From Chionis minor (Eukaryota; Chordata; Aves; Charadriiformes; Chionididae), in contig VZSF01009112.1 of the NCBI GenBank assembly GCA_013398295.1, forward strand, positions 94,688 to 158,687: 64,000 bases of DNA, read 5' to 3'. How positions within the stretch are numbered: position 1 is the first letter of the stretch; each line of letters begins with the position of its first letter. Of this stretch, positions 46,101 through 57,870 are shown one piece after another. A program made the position numbers and the translations under genes. Below the pieces are notes generated by a model, which was given only the letters and a program-made list of their open reading frames with translations, searched no databases and was not told the origin of the DNA.

Positions 46101-49100
46101 TTCTGTTGTCAAGTTTTCCATTAGAACTAAGGCAGAGAGACTGTGAGATACCAGCACCTTAAATAAACATGGATTCATATAAATGTCTCTTGTTTGGAGA
46201 GGCACTGTTATTATGGACAGAACTTTTATGTCTAGGAAAGCTTAAGGGGATTAAGTCTTCTTGTTTGTTTGTTTCTTTTAAGCAACATCATTTAACTTCT
46301 CAGCTTGTCTCTTTTGGTTGAAATTAAGATATTACCACAGTCCTTGTAAAAGATGCATTAAGTGATTTTCCCCCCATTTTACACTCTATTCCTAGGCTGC
46401 AAGGAGTTGTGATTTAAATACATTAAATAAAATATTGTTTGGTTTCTGCTGTTGTTCATCCATAAAAAAGGGCTCTAAGAGGCAGGAGACATGACACTGA
46501 AAAATATTGATGATACTGATCCTCTAGTTATTCTAAAAAGTTTTCCTGTGTTTAACTTTCCCATCTCTTTGCACAGAAAATCATAACATATCTCTGGGCT
46601 TGTAAAACTCCTGGAACTCAAGAGGCAGCTTGTGCCATTGATTTGATGATGTGTGAGACTCAAAACCTGACATTTTTCTAGGATAGCAAGATGGATAATT
46701 TAGGTTTTTCGTTCTCAATTTCCACATTCTTATAAACACAAAAATGATTTGTTTAAACAGTATTGTTACAAAATACACTGCAAGCTCTTTCAAAGTGTAT
46801 TTTTTGGAGGAGCCATGTGGGGCAATTGCTTTTGTCAGAAATACCTCTTTAATTTGGAATTTAAAGCACCAAGAACAATAAAGATGATGTGTCCCAACCA
46901 GAGGTGGAACTGGTGGGAGAATCACAGGTCAGCACAACTACATGGAGCTCAACCACATCAATTTGTGCAGGAAAATGTGCTCACCTGTCACTTCCTTACC
47001 TGGAACACCAGAGAGGTAAGTTTACCATTTTCTAAACTTACCATTAGTGCAATGAAAATGTAAGAGAAACCAGTCATTGGTACTACTTAAGAAACATGAC
47101 TGCCAAAAGAATGAAGATACTAAATGAAAGTCCATAATTCTAGGCATCCATCTTGATACTAGAATTTTTTTCCTAATCTCATCTCTAGAAAGTGTTGCAA
47201 GAATTTTTTGGTTTGAATTATCTAGAAATCTGGGCTAGACTGCTGTGAAGGTACATGTATGGATACTTCCATACTATTTCTTCTGTTTTGAACTTCAGGG
47301 GCATCACTTGTGTTAGAACATATGAGCCTCAGATAAATCTTTTCTGTTTCCTTCAGTGCACCAGAACACCAGCACTTTCCAAGGGAAAGGTAAAACACAC
47401 TGCATTTTATTTTCCTAGCAATCTTAACTATGAGATTTATTTTATGAATTATGATTAGAATATATATTTATATATAAACCATTAGCATAACCACTAGATA
47501 GATTTGCTAAAAAATACTGGACAAATTTGCAAGAAAGAAAATGTATTTCCCTCTAAATGCCTTATATGGTTTTTGTCTTTTGATGAAATGTTTCCAGCTG
47601 TTTTTTCCTTCTTCACACAAGAAAAATAACTTTCTCTCATTTACACATTGTTTTTTACTGTCAAGAAACTGGTGGTGGAAAGAAGCATATGAAGAAAAAG
47701 AGTGAGAAAGCAGAAAAAAGGAAGAAAAGGATTAAAAACTGAAGGTGAATAATAACTCAAAGTAGAAAAGGTAATTAAGAAAGTGCTAACTTCCCAGCTC
47801 CAAAATGTGGTATGAACAAATGCCTTCTAAGTTGCCGCAGTTCAGACAAACCAGAACATGAAGATGGCTGGTGACTCTAAAAGATGGTTCCTCACAGTTG
47901 TGGCCACACAAAAGCTCTCCATGCTTTATGAGCTGGGCCTCCTTTCCCGTTTTGCCACAGTGAGCCTCCCTCATGACCCAGAAGGAGAAATGGCTCCAAC
48001 TGCTTCTCTCTGACTACTCAGCGTGCAAATTATCCTCCCCACCTTTTTCAGAACTCAAAGGCAGAAGTCTTTATGGAGTCCATTCTAATTATTCTTCTTT
48101 TGATGCAATGGTCAGGCTGGTTAGTTTGACTACAGTATGTTGACACGCAGCCTTAAATGTCATTCCCATTGGTGCTACCACCAATACGTACGTTGCCTCC
48201 AAATGAAGCAGCACAGTTGAAAACAATAATAGCATTAGTTTCAGTAACGCTGAATGTAACTATTATTCTCGTTGCTTGGAGGTTCTCTCTGATGTCTTTC
48301 TAAGGCAGTGTAGTCAGACTGATTAATTGAAAAATACGCCTCCTTCTCCTCCAGGCTCTGAGGAAATTGCATCCCTTCCTCTTGAGGAGAGAAGGAGGAG
48401 AGATGTCAGTGGTCTATATGTTTGCAAACTCATTGAAGGCTTCATCTGAAACTGAGTGAGGCAAAATTTCCAGCTGGCACAGCCTACATCTGCCACCTTC
48501 CTGAGGTCACAGATAGCATAAGTGATTCAGATTTTCCAGTGGCCATCAGTCAATCCAGAGGTGGATTAGTCTTTGATTTTAATTTTTAATCACTTTCCAG
48601 CTACATAAAAATCAAACTACAGTCCACAAACACTGCTAATTAGCATCAGGGATCTGGGGCAAAACTGTTGTTACAGACTAGGATGAGAGATTTAAAGAAC
48701 ATCCCAAAGACTTCCTCTTAAAGACAGGCTTTCCACCAAGAAGACTAGAACCATGTTAGCACCCTTCTTTATTCCTAAACCTCACGTCATTGCTGCTTCC
48801 CAGTCTCCGACCTCAAGCGGAGATTTAACACTACAAGAAGAGAAGTCAGAGGCTTCACGAACTCTGGTGAGGACCTTTCTGTTCAGGATGGGTGACTTGC
48901 AAACAGTGCAACAATGAGTGACAAATTAAAACTGTAAGATGAGTAGGCAGACAGACTTATACTACAAAAGCATTAGAGAACACCATTATTTAATGCAGAA
49001 AGTCTAAATAAGTGTAACATTGACATAGGATTATAAAGTAATTCCTAAAGTTTTCTGGCAGATATTTAACTATACAATTTGTTTATACCATCAAAGGGTA

Positions 49101-49593
49101 AAATTTCCATTATGTCAGTAAGGAAATGGTGTAATGTCTATCTTGAAACAGGAAAAATAGAATGACAGTGCTCCTGAGAGCTGACAAATAAGGATTTGGA
49201 CAGGACCCATCAGCACTCTAACCGTAAGCTACTGAAGCTGGAAGAGGTAAGCTAAATGTCTTTCCTTTTCTATGGTTATGAGAAGTGTATTTCCTTGTCA
49301 GACACAGAGAGGGATCTTCAAAGTTCATTCATCCGATTACCCTGAGACAACATATGAGCAGAGAAGAGAAGCTGAGATGCCAGGAGTGTTCTGCATTTTA
49401 TTTCCCTAAAAGTTTATATAGTAAAGCTCATTTATTCACCTTGATTATGCAAACTCTTGTCATGGGTGAAGTATTTTGCCTGGGTTCAAGAACACTGGTT
49501 GACTTAGTCTGGTATGTTGTGAAGGTGCTTCAGGCTTTATGATGGCTGATCACTTTTCCCACTATTCATTGATCAGTGTTGCATTGGCTTTAT
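46101..49593. other. Unique sequence, nothing recognised
   Basis: An AT-rich tract lies near 47460-47478 and a purine-rich stretch at about 47680-47770. No exon or repeat is identified. Confidence 0.5.
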
Positions 49594-49633
49594 TCTCCTC
49601 TCCTCTCCTCTCCTCTCCTCTCCTCTCCTCTCT
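49594..49633 (+). repeat. Pentanucleotide array (TCTCC)n
   Basis: About eight uninterrupted units form a pure pyrimidine tract. The motif is the reverse complement of the GGAGA arrays at 31.8 kb. Confidence 0.93.
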
Positions 49634-50472
49634 CATGTCATCTTGTCTCATCTGTTTTTCAGATAGCAATTCTGTAAAAAAATAATTTCAACTCCATCTC
49701 TGGGATAGTTCATAAATCAGCACATGTTTTTGTCCCCAGGGGAGAAAGGAATGTGTTTATCCTAATTTGTCTTTTTTTTTTTTTGTTTAAACTTGACTGT
49801 GTTGACCAACATCACACTCCTAAATGTCTGACCACTTAGTTTCCTAACTTAGCTCTCACTTCGCTTGTATACTGTGTATTGGATCAGTTTAAATGTTGTT
49901 TGAAAATATAAGTAACTGTCAGTGTGCAATCATGTCACATGAAGAGAAAAATACCTATTGTAATAGCAGAATTCTTTTATGGATGGAGAAATGCATTTGA
50001 GATTAGAACCAAACTTGACTTGAATAAAAAGAGAACTGACTTTTTCTCCAATTTCAAACTTTTTTGTGTTCCTAGTTTTCCATTTTTCTTTCTTTTTTTC
50101 CTCCCCTGCAATTCTTGGTTTTGGCTTTGAAACAGAAATAGCAGAATATCAAGGGACAAGGCTGTTCTCAAGATTTCAAATCTCAACAGAAGCCAAACTA
50201 GTTTTCTGTTTTGCGTGATCTCAAAAATGTTTGAATTTGACTTTCAGTTTGATTAAGCATCTGAATAATTATTCCTCAATAACCTGCTTACAGCAAGCAC
50301 TCTTCCTTCACCCTCAGGCTGAATTTAGTATCCTTGTTTCAGAAATTGTCTAATCTCTGATTAGAGTTTTTTGGTAAAATTAAAGTTTATTTCTGTGAAT
50401 AGGGCAATAAAGTTTTTTTTTGTTTTGTTTTATGATCAGAGATTATCAGAAAACAGGGAGTTGTTAATCCAG

Positions 50473-50487
50473 CCACCAGAGGGCACC
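50473..50487 (+). promoter_or_regulatory. CTCF-like site, full consensus match
   Basis: CCACCAGAGGGCACC matches all 15 positions of the degenerate CTCF core CCASYAGRKGGCRSY. By simple degeneracy about 0.015 such matches are expected by chance in a 64-kb window on both strands, so this one stands out. It points in the same direction as the site at 15952. CTCF is a zinc-finger protein that anchors chromatin loops. Occupancy cannot be read from sequence. Confidence 0.6.
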
Positions 50488-53400
50488 CATATGGCCCTGT
50501 GAAAGTAATATGATTCTAATGAAGTTGCAATAGGAGAATTAATAACAATTATTAAATGAGGTCAACAGATGTCAAACAAAGCACGTTCACTACTTCCTGC
50601 CAAATTCTACATGTGTGGAAAATTAAAACAATGCCTCAGTATTAAACAATCTTAAAACAAATTCTGAGTTCCATATTCAGGTTTTACTTAGGAAATAATC
50701 TCTTGATTGCCACATCCTGAAGTCCTTATACTTTTAACTACTACCAGTTCTAGAAAGCTTCTATTGATGTTCTCCTGAGTAAGGACTGACAGAATATTGA
50801 CCAGCTACTGTACCATTCAACTTGCAGAGACATTTTCATGTCTACAACAAAAAGACAAATGGATTTTTAATTTTTGGCCCCAGACAGTGCATTAAAATGC
50901 TGATAGGATGTTGACAGCACTTTTTTTTTTTTTAAAAAAAGAAGTACAGAATGTGAGGAAAAATTATTTTCCACATATCACAGCTAAAAATACTATCTTT
51001 TTACACTGTGTATTCTATAAACTGTTGGTTTAACAGGCCAGGAATGAAAGGTCAATGAACTTGTACCCAGAATACTAGTTTTCCAAAATAATTTTGAGAA
51101 AAGCCTTAATTTTCACAATATCATGAAATCTGAAGACTTTTGAAGAGTGCTGATTTATAAGGGATTTCAGGAAGAAGCAGGATTTCAGGATTGTTGGATT
51201 TTCTACTTTTTGAAGAGTGTGTCTCAGTAGGACCTTGAGACCTCTAGAAACTGTAGCTATGCCAAAGGCTGTGCTATATGTCTTACCAGGTGTTGCCTAC
51301 CACCATATCCTGCTCCCAGACATATTAATATTTTGGAACATTTAACAAATTATTTCATATTTGCACGGTTGCATTCTATGCACTGAGGGTAAGACAGAGC
51401 TCATTAATGTCCTGTTGGTTTTGGGGACAGTGACCATTGCTGTCAATATGCTCAGAAAACAGACTATAGCATGTGACTAAGGGCTATTTGGACTATTTGT
51501 CCTTTTTTCTAATGTTATATCTTCAGTAGGTGATGAACTGTTAAACTCAAACAATGCTCAAACCCATTGTAGGTTTATTGTTTATGACCCGTTTATATTC
51601 TTTTTATTTTACAAATAAGTTCTAATCTTTGAGATATTTGTGCAGCTTCTTTTGGGAGTCACTGCTTTCAAATCTGAATTGTGCTTTAAGGAAGGAGGTT
51701 TAACTTCAAGGCAACAGTGCATCAGAGGCAGAAAGGAGACTTTGGGGTTTCCAGGAGTGCCAAATAGCCCTCCATGGTTAGACTAAAGGTAAGTAGCTTT
51801 GCAGAACATTGCAAGCAAGCTTACAGTCAGAGATAAAGGATGAATAATTCTCTTCAGCTATGTATATGAAAAATTGTACATTACTGCAGAAATTCTTACT
51901 AGCAGCCAAGTCTGGTGATATGTCTTATAAGTAATTAGTTTAACTGATGTGGAATCACTATAACCCCAAGACTTCAATAATTGTTTAAAGATTTAAGTTT
52001 CACAGTTGGTTTCATAAGCCAGAATAGTCAGCAGCCAGGTTTGTGGCTGAGTTGTGAAAGTTAACAGAACACTGTGTCAGAACTCACTTAAAAAATATTA
52101 AAGTCATGGGATTGGAAGTGAAGATTGCTAAGCAGGATGCAAAGTTTAGCCTGTCACAGTTTAGCCGGTGAAGAAATTTGCAGGCTCTATAAGAAAGATA
52201 CCTAAACTGAGACAAACTCAGACAGAGTTTGCTGGTACAGACATTTTACCAGTAAGATTAGAAATAAAAACAGGTGTTAACTGTGATAAACCAAGAAAAA
52301 CAAATACATGCTAGAAAGAAAGCTTGAAGTAAATGAAAATTTTTACACAACAATATATGTGCTTGAAGATACTGCACATATGAACTAGCTTTTCAGTAGG
52401 CTTTAATTTGATAATGTAATGGCTTTTTAAAAAAGAGGTATGGCTTTGTCCATTTAGGAAGACCCAGAAGGTTCTCCTGATTCAGATAGCAACTCTAAGA
52501 TGCAATTAACCATAAATAACCCCAGAAGTTATTTTGGCAATCTCTTATTTGAGGGAGAAAGCAGGCCCACTGTAATGAAGCTCTTCCTGCACCAATAAAT
52601 ATAAACCTGTAAATTAACTGAGCTTGTATCAATTAACGGAGTTTATTTCCAGAGACTTTTTTGACTACACAGATTTGACATTAAAGACTATGCTGTCCTG
52701 AGCTCCAAATGGTGGAATCCACAACTGAGAGCAGAGGGAGCATTGTGGAGGTGTAATGCAACTGCTTCTTTCCTCCCACCAAATGGATCAAACTTTAGGC
52801 TTCAGTCTGCCTGACTCTCTTTTGACAGACTTACGGCTGAGTGGGATCTGTCCATAGTCAGCAGAACATACGTGGTTATCTTTAGCTAAATATCTGCTTT
52901 AAACAGCTGAAGTTCGATGAGAGAAACCTCAGCCTTGTCTTACAACACAGACTTTTGCCTGCGTACTGTAAAAAGAGAAAAATTACTTAGTCAAATTTTT
53001 CCTGGAGACTAAAAAGATAAGATGTGAAATATGTTTTTCAATCTAAAGCAGTTTATATTTTAAAAAATATATATAAAATGCTCTGTATTGAGATTATATG
53101 AAGTTAGTTTGTCTCTGAAATGAAATAAAACAAACACTGGAAGTTTCTTACAATGGTGTTCACATTCCGTGCTAAGTTCTACAGGTCCTAAAACAGATGG
53201 TGAGGCCTTTCACAGTCAGATATGCCACACATCAAGATGAGGAAAATGTTTTAATTTTCAACAGACAGAGCTGACGACAAAGAAATAAACTACTGTAACA
53301 GTTGCTTTATAGGTCTGGTGTTCTAAAGAGGCACAAGAACTACCAGATCTAACAAAATTTAGGATTGTTTCACTACTGGGACATTTCATCTGAGATAATG

Positions 53401-55214
53401 AAGAACCGATTCAAATGAGACAAAAGGAATCAGGGGGAAACAAAAAAAAAAAAAAAAAGAAAAGAAAAAGGAAATTAAAAACCTTCTCCTCAACCTTTTC
53501 ACACTTTCACAACCAAACTGCAATGAAATATTTTTGAAGTCCTGGAACAAGTAGAGAGAGGGGTTTTATTTTGACAATTGTAATTGCCATCAAGGTCTGA
53601 AACTGTAACACCACAAAAATGATGTTTCTGGCCAGCACCTGAAAGGTGAGTGCCAGAAATCTCACATGAAATGCTGGTTTTCAGGAGACTGCCAGTTCAA
53701 ACTGGAGATTTGATAGGTTCAGATAATTTCAATAAACATTCAGACTTCTGGATGATCATCTGAACCAAACTTGCACTCTGAACCTTTCCATTTAACTGTC
53801 TGAATAGAAAATCACATGTATAGCTTATAGATAATAGCATTATCTGGGGAGTATATTACTCAAGGAAGAATATTTGGTCAGCAACTTCTGAGATTTATCT
53901 ACCAGTATATTATTTTTTCTCCCCCTTACAACCTCAGTATTTTGCAGAATGACAGGACTGGGAAGATGTTTTTATATCTGAAATTTGTTTTCAGGAAGTT
54001 GGAAGTGAAAATGAAGACTTTAGTGAGCTGTGAAAAAATAATGAATTTATTTGTTCACCATGCTGACATGAATAACTCCTTGGTTTTTTCCTCATGCGCA
54101 TCACCCGCATTCTGATATACAAGAACATTTGATTGTTATTTCCGATTTGCCCCAATAGTAGCTTTTTCCTTTCAGTTGATGGAAATCTCTGAAATGAAGA
54201 GCTCAGGCAGGTTTCTGATGTGTAAAATAACATAGGTTCTCTGGGCACTCAGAGCTTATGTTAAGCTACCAACCTCCATTATATCACAACTTCAGTTCAG
54301 ATTTGTTTAAACAAGTTTCCACCTGCACAACAACCCCTTTTACTGCCAGTGAAACACACTCTTCCCCAAGGAGCCCGGTGTTATAAATCACCAAAGTGTA
54401 CATGCTGCTGCTGCCAGTGTGAGAGGGGTCTGGCACGATGAATCTGAGGAGTAATGAGGGCCGTGGAATAGCCCACACACATTAGGAAAGGAGAAACCAG
54501 AACGCAGCCTTAGAGTGTAGAAAGCAGTCTATCAAAAGCTTTTAAACACAGCCTATTAGACTCAGATATGGAACTTTAATCTGCTAGCTGTGACCGTGAG
54601 GAGAGCAACCAGTCCCAAAACAAATACACACCATCAGATAGCCTCGCATGCATGTGTACGTACACCTGTACATGATAAAACAAGAATAAACTATAACATC
54701 AGACTGTACTATGTGCATTTCACCATAACAACAAGATATGATCTTCAAATGATCAGACAAAAACCCTACTGAATTGAATAGACTAGAATCTGAGCCCCCA
54801 TCCTGCCCAAGATGCACATTTGCACCACTTTACCAACTTAGCTCAACTGATTTTTTTCTCAATAGAGTCTCAGGAATTATTTCCAAGTACGAACAAAAAA
54901 TTGCACTCAGCCTTTCTCCCTAGCCGCAGTTCCCACTGGTAACAGTAAATTGCTTTCTGGTGCAAGAGCCTGTAACGCCTGTAGTCTCCATTTACCCTAG
55001 CCTCCTTCCCTTTTCTGAAGGAAACCGGTGGTCTTACAGCATCCTGGGGGTGGTCTGCAGACCTCCTCTTAGCTGCAGTTGCTCTGGTTCCTGTCTATGT
55101 TCCAATCAATTCATACCCAGCTCAATGCCACCCACAGTGCTCAGTTGCATGTGAATATCAGAAAGTTCTCCAAAAGATGCCAGCTCTATCTTCCTTTGAT
55201 GTGCCATATTAGGT
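50488..55214. other. Unique AT-rich sequence, nothing recognised
   Basis: A long stretch without confident features. A T-run then A-run lies near 50921-50941, and an A-rich tract of about 17 A followed by GA-rich sequence at about 53442-53470. A palindromic word TGTACGTACA lies near 54655-54664. Confidence 0.5.
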
Positions 55215-55275
55215 ACTAATGGGCCAAATTCTTCCCCTACACACATGCGGCTCCTGCTGACTTCAACCAACGCTG
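55215..55275. repeat. Possible ancient palindromic repeat fragment
   Basis: GGGCCAAATTCTTCCCCTACA followed by CTGCTGACTTCAACCA resembles one arm and the core of the old repeat noted at 9355-9430. The second arm is not recognisable. Confidence 0.35.
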
Positions 55276-56441
55276 CAGATTCACAACACGCAGCTTTATG
55301 CTAAGTAGAGACTAACCACAGTTTCTGAAGTATCTCAGAATAGAGCTCGCTCCAGTACAAGAAGTCATGTTCTTCAGTGCCTCAGCTATACCAGTTGCTG
55401 GAATCTGTTTGTCCCCCGGAGAGGTCCATATCCATGTGTAAACACATTTTTATGGGTACACTATTGCAAAAGACTAATTGGATTAAATAGTTCCTACTGC
55501 CTGAGGATTTTTCTGTACCATGTCTACAAATTACACATGTAGGCACAAGCCATTTCTAAATAAACTAGCCTGGACACTACTAGAAATGTAGCTAGAAATG
55601 TAGGAGGGGATTCAGTGAAGGATGCAAAACCCACAAGGAGGCTGGGTAATGGAATTTGCCCATACTGTGTTCTGTACTGGGATAATTGCTCTCCTAGCAG
55701 TACCTAATGAGCTAGTTCAAAGCTAAATCAGCCTCAACAACTGCTGTGAATTGCAGTCATAGCTCAGTATAGCCCTCCCCCAAAACAGTGATCGTTAAGC
55801 TTATGCAGTTATTTGTAGGACTGAATCTTAATTATACCGTCACTGTTCCCCTCCTTCATCCACCATATGTGTAGACAGCAAAGCCAGGTTAACAGAACAT
55901 GACATTCACATGCCTGTGGATTTTTGGTTCATTTTTTAATAACTGACATATATTTTATGGTAGAATCACAGTGATGAGCTGGGTGCAGTTCTGAAAGCAA
56001 TCAGAAGCAGTTATTTACATTTACTTTAGAAAAATGCACCATATGTTGAACCCAAGGCAGTTTATAAAGTACACAGGGTAGCAGGAATACTTCAGAACAA
56101 TGCTTTCTATATCTTTTCAAGTCTTTTGAAAAATACGTAAATATGCAACTGTCAATACTGACCTGAAAGATTGCCGTGCTGTGTGAACACATTTGGTACT
56201 TTTTGCCAAGTATATTGGCACAAGATTATCCCAACAGTAAAGGCTACATTGAATTTTATGTAGCAGAGACTCACAGAATTTGTACCCACATCACTCATTC
56301 TGTAACAGCCTGCAATTAATTTGTTGCAGAAGGATAAAAGATTATTCATCCATGAGTGGTAAATTTAATACAGGCTGGAAAATGTGATGGAAAAATTAGG
56401 ATTGGACTATTCTCAGCTAGCTCAGACAGGAGTGTCTTGAT

Positions 56442-56511
56442 AAGACAAGACAAGACAAGACAAAATAAGACAATATAAAACAAGATAAGGTAAGGCAAGG
56501 CAAGTCAAGGT
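56442..56511 (+). repeat. Decaying pentanucleotide array (AAGAC/AAGGC)
   Basis: Fourteen 5-bp units are in register. The first four are perfect AAGAC, the middle is mutated (AAAAT, AATAT, AAAAC), and the end has drifted to AAGGT/AAGGC/AAGTC. The 5-bp phase is kept throughout, so substitutions, not indels, have eroded it. Confidence 0.9.
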
Positions 56512-56544
56512 ACAAAGTTAGGTGGAATGCGGTGGTTTGCAGAA

Positions 56545-56605
56545 TCCCTTATCACAACCCTCCTGGGGAAGTGAGGAGTTATTGTACTACTATCATTTAA
56601 TTTCT
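56545..56605 (-). repeat. Possible MIR-like relic
   Basis: ATCACAACCCTCCTGGGGAAG and GGAGTTATTGTACTACTATCA resemble the minus-strand MIR words 'cctcacaacaaccctatgaggtag' and 'gtactattattatc'. The fragment is short. Confidence 0.35.
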
Positions 56606-57129
56606 GTGTTTGTATTGCTGTCTTCAGAGTATCTGCTCAGATAACATCTGCTCAAATGAAATGCAGGCAGTAGTAGTCCAGTACAGATTAAATGGTGGGA
56701 TTAATTGCTCTGTAGCTTCTTCCTTCCGTGTCTTTTTTTGTCCTCTAACCTCATGAGTTTTCCCTTTTGCAGGGTCACATAACGCCACAGAGCTTGCGAA
56801 GTGTGCAACTTCCCCAGCATGCTGATTGCCTTGGCATTCATCCCTCAGAGTCATAAGGCCTAAAGCTGTGACAGTCCAACAGTCATTTTACTTTGCCATG
56901 TTTCCTGGCAACACGGGGGGAGAGAAACTCTGCCAAAACCATCAGTGAAATGAACTGACTTCATAGAGCTGGTTATTTTAGATTTCATTGAAATTAAGGA
57001 CAGAAGAGACAAGAGAAAACTGTTTCATCTGGACCGCCTGTTTATCCCAAAACATTAAATATCTGTATCTCCCATCCAAGCAGCTATTCCCCTAAGAATT
57101 GTTCCATGTAATATTTAAATACCAACTGC

Positions 57130-57545
57130 GTCCTCTGGCCTCAAACAGGTAGTGGGGGGATCAATTCAGGACACAGATGCGGCCTCACCAGTGCCAAATG
57201 GAAGGGGACACTGGCCTCTCTAGATCCCTTAAAATTTTTCCTCCTATCAAAGCCAAGCATGCATTATTCATGATGAGAGAACTCTGTGGGCTCGTGTTCA
57301 ATCTGGTTCCCACCTTCTCACCAGGGCTACTACTGTTGAGACAGTTCCCAGCCTGTCCTAACGCGTGGAGTTGTTCTCTCCCAGGTGCAGGACTTTGCAC
57401 TGCTCCTCATTGTAATTTGGGAGTTTTCTGTTGGCCATGTCCTCAAGTTTATCAAGTTCCCTCTGGACTTAATCTCTGCTACTCAGTTTGTCACCAACCT
57501 CCCCTAATTTATTATGACCCTCGAGTTCTCTGAAGGTATGTTCTA
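57130..57545 (-). mobile_element. Ancient, decayed CR1 LINE, minus strand
   Basis: The reverse complement encodes a diverged CR1 reverse-transcriptase C-terminal region. At 57382-57445 it reads EDMANRKLPNYNEEQCKVLH, matching the family's 'NEEKCKVLHLG'-type block. Lower coordinates hold GCGGCCTCACCAGTGCC (57179-57195), the complement of the 'ggcactggtgaggccgc' block, and then a decayed 'ttttgggcccctcactac' stretch. The tail is missing or unrecognisable. The plus-strand open frame of 118 codons here is antisense and has no meaning. Confidence 0.75.
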
Positions 57546-57734
57546 CCTCATTATCTTGTTATGGAGTAGCAAACATTGAGGCTGTATTCCTGGCACAAAA
57601 GGTAAAGGATGGACAGAGGACTTCAGATTCAGAGATTCCCACGCCAGAAAGATACATACCTCAACGTTCAGCCAGATCTTCTTCCCTCCTTGCACACAGG
57701 CTGCGAGCCATCTCCTGTCTTTTCTTACAGATAG

Positions 57735-57870
57735 GCCAGTGTGAGTAAGTCATTCCAATATGTAATCATTGTCACTGCTAGGAAATTTGATCTTGATTAA
57801 GCTTATTTAAGGAAATTCTTTCTGCCCTTTTCCAACTGTTTCAGATTTCAGTCTAAAGCCTTACTGCAGT
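57735..57870 (-). mobile_element. Possible second ancient CR1 fragment, minus strand
   Basis: CATTCCAATATGTAATCATTG followed by TCACTGCTAGGAAATTTG resembles the complement of the CR1 'aaaaacttcctaactgtgagggtg..taagcactggaac' block. Its position relative to 57130-57545 is wrong for a single minus-strand element, so it would be a separate insertion or a rearranged piece. Confidence 0.35.
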
